Part shown: positions 18,167 through 26,180 of the stretch, in pieces
Position numbering within the stretch: the stretch's first letter is position 1
How the letters are laid out: every line of letters begins with the position of its first letter
Assembly: GCA_013349285.1 (NCBI GenBank)
Contig: DUZU01000030.1
Location: forward strand, 1 to 33,311
Direction: 5' to 3'
DNA from: Deltaproteobacteria bacterium
GTDB taxonomy: Bacteria > Desulfobacterota > Desulfobulbia > Desulfobulbales > Desulfurivibrionaceae
DNA length: 33,311 nucleotides
The notes under the pieces: generated by a model
Seen by the model: only the letters and a program-made list of their open reading frames with translations
What the model was told of the DNA's origin: nothing
Database searches by the model: none
Program-made: the position numbers and the translations under genes

Positions 18167-19375
18167 ATGACAGATCAATCCGCACAGAATGAACCGACCA
18201 CCGCTCCCGAAGATACCCCGGTTACCGAACGGGAAACCTTGGGCAGCCGTTTCCGCAAACAAAGAGAACTTCTCAATAGAACAATTGCTGATGCGGCGAC
18301 AAAGACGAGAATTCTCCCGGCCACCCTAAAGGCCTTGGAAGAGGATAACCGGGCGGCTTTGCCGGCCGAAGTGTTCACGCGCGGCTTCATCAAGCTTTAT
18401 GCTCAATATCTCGAACTTGACCCGGACCAAGCCTTGATTTGGTTTGAAGAACTGGAAACACATCCGGAACAGGCTCGGCATTACAGCCATCAACAGTCGG
18501 CTAACAGTGGCGGTTACGACGAGACTGCCGGCGACAACAATCAGTTCAATCCCGGCCGCTTTATAATTTTTGCCTTGCTGGCCCTGATTCTTGTTTTTTC
18601 CGGATACCTCATCTTTTCGGAATACGAAAAAAATGGGCCGGCGACGACTGGCCGGCAACTTGAGCAACAAACAAATCATCAGCCGGCTCAACCCTCAACC
18701 GATGAAATAACCCAAGCGGAAGAGGAACAACCTGCAGCGGAAATAATAAACAATCCTGCTGAAGAAAATACTGCCGGGGAAAATTCCCACACCGAAGATA
18801 TCAATACGGCGGATTCACTGGTAAATGAAGTAGCAACAAAAGAAGAAACCAAGCCGCTAACCATCGCGACTGATAAAGAAGTTATACAGCCCGCGATAAT
18901 CACAAATGACATAAAACATCAATCGCCCAAGGAACCGGTAAGCGAAAATACCGCCAAGCTTAAGGGCAACCATCCGCAACCAGAAGTAAAAGAAGCAATC
19001 AAAGAAGCTGTAGTCGAGGAACTGCAGCAACAGCCGGCGGCGGCTGAAAACGCAGATATTTCAGAAGATACTTCCGCGGCCCCGGCCCAAATCACAATAC
19101 AACCGGAACCAGAGGCACCGGCAAGTTTCAATTATGTGTTACGCGCCGATGTTCTCGAAATGACCTGGCTGCGGATTAAGATCGACGACAACAAACCCCG
19201 GGAATATACCTATCAACCAGGAGACAAGGTTGTCTGGAAAGCAAAAGAACAGATCAATCTCTTTGTCGGTAATGCCGGGGGGCTCACCCTTACCCTTAAT
19301 GATCAGCAACTGCCCCCCCTGGGTAAATCCGGCAAAACCGCGCACCTCAATTTGCCGAGCTCAACCGATCAATAA
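18167..19375 (+). CDS. RodZ-like membrane protein (HTH, one membrane helix, DUF4115)
   Basis: RodZ links the MreB cytoskeleton to the cell-wall machinery. The 402-residue protein has the RodZ layout. A cytoplasmic Xre-like HTH domain lies at about 24-92 (LGSRFRKQRELLNRTIADAA), with the conserved FTRGFIKLYAQYL. A single membrane helix is at about 132-150. A long, low-complexity Glu/Ala/Pro/Gln-rich periplasmic linker runs from about 151 to 313. A C-terminal DUF4115 domain is at about 314-400 (EMTWLRIKIDDNKPREYTYQPGD). It follows the SurA-like gene by 33 bases, and recO starts 6 bases after it, so these are co-transcribed. The role in cell shape is inferred from the family; no mre genes are nearby. 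Confidence 0.85.
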   Translation: MTDQSAQNEPTTAPEDTPVTERETLGSRFRKQRELLNRTIADAATKTRILPATLKALEEDNRAALPAEVFTRGFIKLYAQYLELDPDQALIWFEELETHPEQARHYSHQQSANSGGYDETAGDNNQFNPGRFIIFALLALILVFSGYLIFSEYEKNGPATTGRQLEQQTNHQPAQPSTDEITQAEEEQPAAEIINNPAEENTAGENSHTEDINTADSLVNEVATKEETKPLTIATDKEVIQPAIITNDIKHQSPKEPVSENTAKLKGNHPQPEVKEAIKEAVVEELQQQPAAAENADISEDTSAAPAQITIQPEPEAPASFNYVLRADVLEMTWLRIKIDDNKPREYTYQPGDKVVWKAKEQINLFVGNAGGLTLTLNDQQLPPLGKSGKTAHLNLPSSTDQ

Positions 19376-19381
19376 CGATCC

Positions 19382-20137
19382 ATGCTTTTAAAGCAAGCCC
19401 CGGCTGTAATTGTTCAGGTCAAGGACCATGGCGATTCTGACAAGATCGTCACCCTTTACACCTTGGACGAAGGCAAGATATCCGCCATTGCCAAGGGCGC
19501 CAAACGCAGCAAAAAACGCTTTGTCAACAAACTCGAACTCTTTTCACTGCTGAATGTCAGTTATGCCCCGGGCCGGACGACCTCGCTGGCCCGCCTCGAC
19601 CAAGCCGAACTGATCACCAACTATCCAAGCCTTCATCAAAATTATGGCCAATATGTGGCAGCGTCTCTGCTCTGTGAACTGGTGCTTTTCTGGACCAGGG
19701 AGCATGATCGAGAGGATGAGCTGTTCCAGCTGCTGACCTGGGCACTTGAAGGGCTAGCTATGGGCGTTACCTCTGCCCAGCTCATAATCTTTTTTCATGT
19801 TAAGATGCTGGAAATCTTAGGATTCAGGCCACTTTTAAACGGGTGCGGCAACTGCGGCACCCTTGCACCCCAGGCGGCGCCCTATCGGTTCAGCCCGATG
19901 CGAAACGGACTGATCTGCGGCCAATGCGAGCATGCCCCAAGCGGCCCCGGGCTGGAGGTTTCAATGCAAACCATCCAACTGCTCCGCAAGGTACAAGAGC
20001 TGGATATTTGCAAACTGCCCCGCCTCCATTTTTCCAAAGCGGCAATCCTGGAGTCCATCGCCCTGCTCAAACGATATGACAGCCACCTGCTGCAACGCGA
20101 ACTGCAATCGTGGAACTACCTGCAACAACTACTCTGA
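19382..20137 (+). CDS. recO: RecO, DNA repair and recombination mediator
   Basis: RecO helps load RecA on SSB-coated DNA in the RecFOR pathway. The 251-residue protein has an N-terminal OB-fold (about 1-80, VIVQVKDHGDSDKIVTLYT) and a helical middle domain. A four-cysteine zinc site is formed by Cys155, Cys158, Cys179 and Cys182 (GCGNCGT … ICGQCEH). E. coli RecO lacks this zinc site but many other bacteria have it. It starts 6 bases after the RodZ-like gene. Its last 9 bases overlap the convergent flavoprotein gene, leaving no room for a terminator between them. Confidence 0.93.
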   Translation: MLLKQAPAVIVQVKDHGDSDKIVTLYTLDEGKISAIAKGAKRSKKRFVNKLELFSLLNVSYAPGRTTSLARLDQAELITNYPSLHQNYGQYVAASLLCELVLFWTREHDREDELFQLLTWALEGLAMGVTSAQLIIFFHVKMLEILGFRPLLNGCGNCGTLAPQAAPYRFSPMRNGLICGQCEHAPSGPGLEVSMQTIQLLRKVQELDICKLPRLHFSKAAILESIALLKRYDSHLLQRELQSWNYLQQLL

Positions 20138-20707
20138 TTTGATTTTATGAAGGAGCCAGGCCATATTGCGCCCCAGATCACGCATGGTTTTCATCCCTTC
20201 TTCGTCATTAACCACATCGCCCATCTCCCGGCCGATCCCGATATTCCAGTACGACGAACCGACCACGATCATCTGGCCAATCAGAAAAAAAGCGTTCAAT
20301 GAGTTGAAAACCTGATAGGCGCCGGCCCGGCGCACCGCCACCACGCCGGCGCCGACCTTGCGCCGCAACAAATCATCGTTGGCCCGGGAAACCATGCCGC
20401 AACGCTCGATTAAGGCCTTCATGGTGGCTGAAACATCTGCAAAATAGGTCGGTGAACCGAGCAGGATCCCGTCGGCCTCCATCATTTTGCTTAAACAATC
20501 ATTAACAATATCGTTCTCCACCACACAGCGACAATTCTTTTGCTTAAAACACCGGTAACAGGCGATGCAGCCGGGCAAAGAAGTGCCGGCCAGCTCGACG
20601 AGTTCGGTTTCGATTCCCAACATGGTCAACTCATCAAGCACCCGGGATAAGAGTTGGGAGGTATTTCCCCCCTTACGGGCACTACCGTTAAAAGCCACAA
20701 CCTTCAT
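20129..20707 (-). CDS. Iron-sulfur flavoprotein / NADPH-dependent FMN reductase family
   Basis: These flavodoxin-fold proteins bind FMN; those with a compact cysteine motif also hold a 4Fe-4S cluster and act in electron transfer in anaerobes. I set the start at the ATG at 20707 (MKVVAFNGSARKGGNTSQLL), which follows GGAGGG directly; an upstream in-frame ATG at 20725 lacks such a site. The protein has 192 residues. The FMN phosphate loop is NGSARKGGNT at 7-16. The motif C-x2-C-x2-C-x5-C (PGCIACYRCFKQKNC) lies at about 51-65 with one further Cys two residues later. GSPTYFADVSATMKALIERC is the conserved flavin-contact region. The physiological partner is unknown. The gene overlaps recO tail to tail by 9 bases. 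Confidence 0.88.
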   Translation of the reverse strand: MKVVAFNGSARKGGNTSQLLSRVLDELTMLGIETELVELAGTSLPGCIACYRCFKQKNCRCVVENDIVNDCLSKMMEADGILLGSPTYFADVSATMKALIERCGMVSRANDDLLRRKVGAGVVAVRRAGAYQVFNSLNAFFLIGQMIVVGSSYWNIGIGREMGDVVNDEEGMKTMRDLGRNMAWLLHKIKSE

Positions 20708-20734
20708 AATCCCCTCCATCCACAATTATGAATA

Positions 20735-20905
20735 TCAGTTAACCTTGCTCTGGATTTCAATATGTTCATCCGCCCACCTGGGTTCAACCGCTAAAAAAAG
20801 GTAAGGCGCCAGCGCTGTGATAGCCGGCCTACGGATATCCGCGACCCAACTCGCTGCCACCGGACTATCTATAAGCCAGCTGCGGTTGCGGGCAATCAGC
20901 GCCAT
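20735..20905 (-). CDS. Possible small ORF of 56 residues, unknown
   Basis: The only frame of note between the glycogen phosphorylase and flavoprotein genes runs from ATG at 20905 to TGA at 20735. It starts MALIARNRSWLIDSPVAASW and reads as plausible protein, but I recognise no family. There is no Shine-Dalgarno, and a stop (TGA) lies two codons upstream. It is on the same strand as its neighbours, 23 bases after glgP and 27 bases before the flavoprotein start. It could be a small gene, a remnant or chance. Confidence 0.28.
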   Translation of the reverse strand: MALIARNRSWLIDSPVAASWVADIRRPAITALAPYLFLAVEPRWADEHIEIQSKVN

Positions 20906-20927
20906 CAATCACGGCACTTAATAAAAA

Positions 20928-23408
20928 TCAATCAACCTCGATCCCCCAGATCTCCCGGGCATATTCCTTAATGGTCCGATCACTGGAAAATTTCCCCATC
21001 CTGGCCACGTTAAGAATGGACTTTTCCGTCCAGCTCTCTTGATCAAGATAAAGATCTCCAACCTCGACTTGGCAGCGCAGATAATCCTCCAGATCCAGCA
21101 ACACCAGGTAAGGATCGTTGACATCAAGCAACCCCTCGGCAATGGAGGAAAAAAGAGAGGTGTCGCCTTTACTGAAGTAGCCGCTTCTGATACTGTCCAC
21201 CGTCCGTTTAATTTCCGAATTGGCCCGGTAAACATCATAGGCCGTTTTCGTTGGTTTACTGCGGGCCGCAGCAACCTGATCGGCGGTCATCCCGAAAATA
21301 AAGATATTTTCAGGACCGACCTCTTCCAGAATTTCGATATTAGCCCCGTCCAAAGTCCCGATAGTCAAAGCCCCGTTTAAGGCAAACTTCATGTTCCCGG
21401 TGCCCGAGGCCTCGGTGCCGGCCGTGGAAAGCTGTTCGGAAAGATCAGCTGCAGGAAAAATCTTTTCCGCCAGCGATACGCCGTAATTGGGGATAAAGAC
21501 CACCTTGAGCCGGCCTTCAACCCTGGGGTCGTTATTAACCACCTCGGCCACCGAGGTTATCAGCTTGATGATCAACTTTGCCTTCGCATAGGACGGCGCC
21601 GCCTTGCCGCCGAAAATGATTGTCCGGTTCGGCGACCGAGGATCCTCACCGTTTATTAACCGGTGATAAAGAACTATCACATGCAGCACATTGAGAAGTT
21701 GTCGCTTATATTCATGAATCCTTTTGATCTGCACATCATACATCGTTTCCGGATCAACAATAATTTCACAAGTTTCTTTAATAAAGTCGGCAAGTTTCTG
21801 TTTGTTTTCTTTTTTGGCCAAGGCCCATTTTTTCTGAAAAGCCTTCTTCTTAGCATGGGCCTCGAGCTTACGGAGATGATCAAGGTTGATAATCCATTCT
21901 TCCCCGATGGTTTTGCTGATCAAAGAAGAAAGAGCTGAATTGCATTTGAGCAACCAGCGCCGCTGGGTAATGCCATTGGTTTTGCTATTGAATTTACCGG
22001 GATAGAATTCATGGAAATTCTTGAAGATCTTGGTTTTGAGCAGATGGGTGTGGAGTTCGGCCACCCCGTTCACCGAATGGCTGCCGACAATGGCAAGATG
22101 GGCCATCCTGATCTTTTTAACATCACCCTCTTCAATTATGGACATATCCTTAAGCATCTGTACATTGCCAGGGTAACGGGCCGAAACCTCTTGGAGAAAC
22201 TGATGATTAATATTGTAGATGATCTCAAGATGGCGCGGCAATACCTTGGCCAACAAATCAACGGGCCAGCTCTCCAAAGCTTCCGGCATCAGGGTATGGT
22301 TGGTGTAGCCGAAGGTGTTGACCGTTAGCTCCCACGCCTTTGGCCAGGCCACCCCTTCATTGTCGACCAGCAGCCGCATCAATTCAGGAATGGCGATAGA
22401 GGGATGGGTATCGTTTAATTGCACCGCGATCTCGTCGGCAAAGGAGTCAAACACGGTATTTTTCTTCTTGAACCGCCGCAGAATATCCTGAAATGTGGCA
22501 GCCACGAAAAAGTACTGCTGTTTCAAGCGAAGCTCTTGCCCTTCCCTTATATCATCGGAAGGATATAAAACCTTGGAGATGGTTTCCGATTTAACCTTGC
22601 TTTGCACCGCGGAGATATAATCACCCCGATTAAAATAGGAAAGATCAAGTTCACGGGAGGCCCTCGCCGTCCATAACCGCATGTTGATAACAAAATCATT
22701 GTTATAACCGGGAACCAGCACGTCGCAGGCCATGGCCATGACCTCTTCCGAATCAACCCATTCACTTCTGAAACTGCCATCCTTGTTCTGGTGACGGCGG
22801 ACCGTTCCGTAAAATTTAATAGGATAGAGATTTTCCGGCCTCTCAAACTCCCAGGGAGTACCGTAACGCAACCAGTTGTCAGGATGTTCCACCTGGAAGC
22901 CGTCCAGCATCCTCTGAAAAAATAAGCCATACTCATATCGAATCCCATATCCGTAAGCCGGGATGCCGACCGTGGCGATGGAATCAAGGAAACAGGCGGC
23001 CAGCCGCCCCAAACCGCCATTACCGAGGGCGGCATCTTCCTCCTCCTCGCGCACCTCTTCGATATCATAACCCAGCTCCTTGAGAACCGAGTCCATCTCG
23101 CCATAGATGCCGAGGTTAATGAGGCTGTTGCCAAGGGATCGACCAATGAGAAATTCCAAGGAAAGGTAATAAACTCGTTTTTTCTTTTTTGCGTAAAAAC
23201 TCTTTTGCGTAAAAATCCAGCGTTCGACCAGATAATCCCGAATGGTAAAGGACAACGACTTGTAAATTTCCCGTTTACCGACCCGGAGCGGGTCACGCCC
23301 CAGAAAACTCATCAGATGATGATTGATGGTTGTCAGATAATCTTTTTTGGTCAAATTTTTAAACAGAGTAAAAGAAGGACCTTGGTCAGATGTATTATTC
23401 ATTTGCAT
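20928..23408 (-). CDS. glgP: Glycogen/maltodextrin phosphorylase
   Basis: The enzyme releases glucose-1-phosphate from alpha-1,4-glucans using pyridoxal phosphate. The protein has 826 residues, typical for the family. The signature GTEASGTGNMKFALNG contains the PLP-binding lysine, about residue 674 (codon 21387-21389). Other conserved segments are LGNGGLGRLAACFLDS near 128-143, RIHEYKRQLLN, and QLNDTHPS. The N-terminal region is ordinary. It starts ATGCAAATG with no strong Shine-Dalgarno; the second Met is equally possible. No other glycogen genes are in the window. A 7-bp dyad lies about 55-70 bases upstream of the start. Confidence 0.97.
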   Translation of the reverse strand: MQMNNTSDQGPSFTLFKNLTKKDYLTTINHHLMSFLGRDPLRVGKREIYKSLSFTIRDYLVERWIFTQKSFYAKKKKRVYYLSLEFLIGRSLGNSLINLGIYGEMDSVLKELGYDIEEVREEEEDAALGNGGLGRLAACFLDSIATVGIPAYGYGIRYEYGLFFQRMLDGFQVEHPDNWLRYGTPWEFERPENLYPIKFYGTVRRHQNKDGSFRSEWVDSEEVMAMACDVLVPGYNNDFVINMRLWTARASRELDLSYFNRGDYISAVQSKVKSETISKVLYPSDDIREGQELRLKQQYFFVAATFQDILRRFKKKNTVFDSFADEIAVQLNDTHPSIAIPELMRLLVDNEGVAWPKAWELTVNTFGYTNHTLMPEALESWPVDLLAKVLPRHLEIIYNINHQFLQEVSARYPGNVQMLKDMSIIEEGDVKKIRMAHLAIVGSHSVNGVAELHTHLLKTKIFKNFHEFYPGKFNSKTNGITQRRWLLKCNSALSSLISKTIGEEWIINLDHLRKLEAHAKKKAFQKKWALAKKENKQKLADFIKETCEIIVDPETMYDVQIKRIHEYKRQLLNVLHVIVLYHRLINGEDPRSPNRTIIFGGKAAPSYAKAKLIIKLITSVAEVVNNDPRVEGRLKVVFIPNYGVSLAEKIFPAADLSEQLSTAGTEASGTGNMKFALNGALTIGTLDGANIEILEEVGPENIFIFGMTADQVAAARSKPTKTAYDVYRANSEIKRTVDSIRSGYFSKGDTSLFSSIAEGLLDVNDPYLVLLDLEDYLRCQVEVGDLYLDQESWTEKSILNVARMGKFSSDRTIKEYAREIWGIEVD

Positions 23409-23461
23409 GGTCTAGTTTATTGGTAATTAATAAAAAAAGAGGGCCGACACAAATAATTAGT

Positions 23462-23479
23462 CATGTAACAGCTTACATG
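23462..23479. repeat. Short perfect dyad between tRNA nucleotidyltransferase and glgP
   Basis: CATGTAA and TTACATG flank a 4-base centre (CAGC). It lies downstream of the tRNA nucleotidyltransferase gene and upstream of glgP, both on the minus strand. The following bases on that strand (ACTAATTATTTG) are not a proper U tract. A regulator site for glgP is therefore as likely as a weak terminator. Confidence 0.4.
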
Positions 23480-23501
23480 TTGTAGTAAATTAAGGTCAAA
23501 T

Positions 23502-24974
23502 TTATTTTGCCCCACCCTTTTCCGCCAAAAATTGCCTCACCCAGCAAACCGCCTGCTCCCGATCGCCAACCCCATGTTCGACCTGCGCATTTTGCAGACC
23601 ATCAAGGATTTCCTTAAATAACGGCCCGGGCGTCAGCAAAAACTCATTTTGAAGATCATGGCCGGTCAAAAGCGGCGGGTTGGTTAACACCGGCTTTATA
23701 TGCTCCTGATATACCTGATTGACCTCATAAAACAACTGGGCCAGATTCTCCTCGATCATCTCCGGTTTGTCCGGACCCTGCCCGGCCAGCCCATCAGCCA
23801 TGGCCAGCAAAAAAAGTCCGGGCAATTCATCCCTTACCGCCTTGACCAGGCGCAGACAAGCCTTTTTGCTGATCCCGGTCTTGACCCTGGCATTACTCAG
23901 ATGAAAAGGCCACATATGCAGAGCGATAAACCTTACCACCTGCAGCCGATCCTCTTTACTAAAATGCAACCTCCGGGCAATCACCTCAAAAATAGCACCT
24001 CCGGCGTGATCATGATTATAAAAGGTGATTCGCTCATCCCTGATTCTACAGGTTGCAGGTTTGCCGACATCGTGGAACAAAGCGGCCCACTTCAGCCAGC
24101 TCTTCTTTTTTTCATGCTGAAGATAGAGGGTAAAGAGATCACGGTTTTGAACAAAATATCTCTCCGGTGCAGCCAGCACCTGTTCAAGACAACGCAGGGC
24201 CTCCAAATTATGGTCAAAAACATCAAGATGATGGCTGGCCGGCTGCTCAAGGCTTTTGCCCTTAAGGAGTTCCGGAAAAATAACCCCCAACAACCCGACG
24301 TCGGCCATGGCCGCAATCGCCGCATGGGATCGGCCTGCTCGCATGATAAGCTGCATTTCATAGCAAACCCGCTCCATGGCCACCTGCGGCAGGCGAAGGG
24401 CATGCTCGACTATGGCGGCCATGGTTTCGGAGGCTATGGTAAAATCAAGCCCGGCAACAAAACGGAAAGCGCGGACCAGGCGCAGTGGATCATCGATAAA
24501 GGCCTGGCCGGAAAATACCCTGATAACTTTATTTTCCAAATCAGCCAAGCCGCCGACAGGGTCGATCAAGGTCCGGGGCCGGGCAAGGGAGCCGGACAGG
24601 GGATCAAGCGCAACCGCCATGGAATTGATGGTGAAATCACGAAGCTTCAGGTCGGCGACAATGGAAGTCGTATCATTTCTGAAAGAAGAAAAATCCATGA
24701 CCAGATCGCGCCAGACGACCCTGCCCACATCCTCTTTTTCATCCAGCCCCACAAAGGTACCGCCGAGATCCAGGGCCAGACTTTTCGCGCAACCAAAGGC
24801 GTCGCGGCTCACCGTAAGATCAAGATCACGAGGCTCCACCCCCAGCAACCAGTCGCGAACCGAGCCGCCCGCCACATACATTACAACCTGATGCTTGAGC
24901 ATAACCGCGCCCAGGGCGGCACAAAGCTTTGCCGGATAAGCGGCGATAAAATCCCGCTTCAAATTAAAATCCAT
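23502..24974 (-). CDS. tRNA nucleotidyltransferase / poly(A) polymerase family protein with HD domain
   Basis: This class II nucleotidyltransferase either adds CCA to tRNA 3' ends or acts as a poly(A) polymerase. The 490-residue protein has the motif GGSVRDWLLG at 36-45 and the catalytic carboxylates of DLD at 50-52. RDFTINSMA lies at 112-120 and DDPLRLVRAFRF at 161-172. A C-terminal HD phosphohydrolase domain begins with HHLDVFDHNLEAL (248-260) and has HDVGK at 301-305; HD domains occur in some bacterial CCA enzymes with phosphatase activity. The leucine tRNA here encodes its own CCA, so a CCA repair role is plausible, but which activity dominates cannot be read from sequence. The start is ATG with a poor Shine-Dalgarno. 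Confidence 0.92.
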   Translation of the reverse strand: MDFNLKRDFIAAYPAKLCAALGAVMLKHQVVMYVAGGSVRDWLLGVEPRDLDLTVSRDAFGCAKSLALDLGGTFVGLDEKEDVGRVVWRDLVMDFSSFRNDTTSIVADLKLRDFTINSMAVALDPLSGSLARPRTLIDPVGGLADLENKVIRVFSGQAFIDDPLRLVRAFRFVAGLDFTIASETMAAIVEHALRLPQVAMERVCYEMQLIMRAGRSHAAIAAMADVGLLGVIFPELLKGKSLEQPASHHLDVFDHNLEALRCLEQVLAAPERYFVQNRDLFTLYLQHEKKKSWLKWAALFHDVGKPATCRIRDERITFYNHDHAGGAIFEVIARRLHFSKEDRLQVVRFIALHMWPFHLSNARVKTGISKKACLRLVKAVRDELPGLFLLAMADGLAGQGPDKPEMIEENLAQLFYEVNQVYQEHIKPVLTNPPLLTGHDLQNEFLLTPGPLFKEILDGLQNAQVEHGVGDREQAVCWVRQFLAEKGGAK

Positions 24975-25014
24975 CGCATCCCAAGAAAAAATAAAATTTT
25001 AAACCTGCTCAACC

Positions 25015-25050
25015 TGGTATCATCAACACCTTTGTGTTTCTATCATACCA
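25015..25050. promoter_or_regulatory. Imperfect palindrome in the divergent promoter region
   Basis: Nested arms TGGTAT (25015-25020) and ATACCA (25045-25050), plus AACAC (25025-25029) and GTGTT (25034-25038), share nearly the same centre. The 36-bp dyad lies between the divergent tRNA nucleotidyltransferase and ParB-like genes, about 12 bases upstream of the latter's -35. It could be an operator for one or both genes. No regulator family was matched. Confidence 0.4.
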
Positions 25051-25061
25051 CTAAGTTTTAA

Positions 25062-25090
25062 TTGACAAAAATCCGCCAGTTGCTCATACA
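25062..25090 (+). promoter_or_regulatory. Candidate promoter of the ParB-like gene
   Basis: A perfect TTGACA (25062-25067) is followed after 17 bases by CATACA (25085-25090). This predicts a start near 25097, ahead of the AGGAGG at 25151. The TTG of this -35 element also opens a longer reading frame for the next gene, which I therefore reject as the true start. Confidence 0.45.
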
Positions 25091-25163
25091 GTCAACCATT
25101 CTCTTTTTTTACCAGCAAACAATGAAGAGAGCTCACCAGACCAATGCCGCAGGAGGATTCAAA

Positions 25164-26120
25164 ATGTTGCAGCCATACCGATCCAGCCTGGTAAACCTTA
25201 AACATATAGATTTTAAAAATACATTCTACAATCTAAGCCCGGAAGGGGCAATGGAACCCTCGGCCGATCTAGAGCAATCCGTGGCCAGAATCGGCATTCT
25301 CCATCCTCCGATTCTCAAGGAACAGGACACGGCGATGTACACCATCGTTACCGGCTATAAACGTCTGATTGCGGCAGACAGGGCGCACGGCCTGCTTTCC
25401 ACCGTCTGCCTGATCCTGCCCAAGGAAACCAACGACTCGGTGGCGCTTTCCCTCAATCTTGAGGATACCTTGCTCAGGGGAAATGTCACCCCCGTTGAAA
25501 AGGCTATCTTTTTAAGCAAAATCCTACGCGCCATGGACGAACAGGAGGTTATTGATCGATTTCTTCCTGTGCTGGGCCTTGAAGCCAATCGCCATCTGAT
25601 CCGTAAGAACGTTGAGCTGCTCAACCTTGAAGATCACATCCTGCTTGCCGTGCACCTGGGCCTTGTCCATGAAGGAGCGGCCCGGGAACTTCTTCGCCTT
25701 TCCTTCACCGACCGGATGTCGCTTTTTGAGATAATTGACCTGCTGCACTTGAGTGTCGGCAACCAGAAAAAAATCATCGCCGCCTGCCGGGAACTGGCCA
25801 GCCGCAGCAGCAGCTCAATCATGGCGGTACTCGGGGCGCCTCAGATCAAGGAAATCATCAACCATCCCGAGGCCAACCCTCCGCAAAAAGCGGGCAACCT
25901 GATGCACTACCTGGCGGCTCAATGCCAACCCCGCCTGCATGAGGCTGAGGGCGAGTTCCGCAAGTTCGCCGGCGCACTTAACTTACCCAAAGGCGTCAAA
26001 CTAGAACATGACCTTTCCTTTGAACGCGATACCTTAACCCTAGCCGTCCCGTTCAAAAATCGGGAGGCACTTCAAAAGATCTGGCCGGAACTGGCTTTGC
26101 TTTTACAAAAAAATAAATAA
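25164..26120 (+). CDS. Orphan ParB/Spo0J-like N-terminal domain protein
   Basis: ParB-type proteins bind DNA and CTP; paired with ParA they segregate DNA, alone some act as regulators. I start at the ATG at 25164, which has a perfect AGGAGG 7 bases upstream, giving 318 residues. The ParB N-terminal domain spans about 11-120. It shows SVARIGILHPPIL, then TGYKRLIAADRA at 63-74 (in place of the usual GERRxRA), then NLEDTLLRGNVTPVEKA at 98-114. The latter matches the ParB box ENLQREDLNPIEEA. A helical middle region, possibly a KorB-type HTH, lies near 165-205 (FTDRMSLFEIIDLLHLSVGNQKKI). The C-terminal 100 residues are not recognised. No parA is adjacent, unlike chromosomal parAB. It ends at a strong terminator. 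Confidence 0.8.
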   Translation: MLQPYRSSLVNLKHIDFKNTFYNLSPEGAMEPSADLEQSVARIGILHPPILKEQDTAMYTIVTGYKRLIAADRAHGLLSTVCLILPKETNDSVALSLNLEDTLLRGNVTPVEKAIFLSKILRAMDEQEVIDRFLPVLGLEANRHLIRKNVELLNLEDHILLAVHLGLVHEGAARELLRLSFTDRMSLFEIIDLLHLSVGNQKKIIAACRELASRSSSSIMAVLGAPQIKEIINHPEANPPQKAGNLMHYLAAQCQPRLHEAEGEFRKFAGALNLPKGVKLEHDLSFERDTLTLAVPFKNREALQKIWPELALLLQKNK

Positions 26121-26156
26121 AAAAAGCCCTGCAGTTGAATACCTGCAGGGCTTTTT
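26121..26156. terminator. Strong bidirectional Rho-independent terminator
   Basis: AAAAAGCCCTGCAG (26121-26134) and CTGCAGGGCTTTTT (26143-26156) form a perfect 14-bp stem with an 8-base loop. T runs lie at the 3' side on both strands. It separates the convergent ParB-like gene (plus) and the ribonucleotide reductase gene (minus) and can serve both. Confidence 0.93.
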
Positions 26157-26180
26157 AACAACATCAACATACTTTCTTTT

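Noticed and set aside
23700-25061. A 453-residue open frame on the plus strand
   Set aside because: It lies antisense over the tRNA nucleotidyltransferase gene, which has clear family motifs. The antisense product is low in recognisable features and matches nothing.
25062-25163. N-terminal extension of the ParB-like protein from a TTG
   Set aside because: The TTG is part of a TTGACA -35 element, and an ideal AGGAGG precedes the ATG at 25164.
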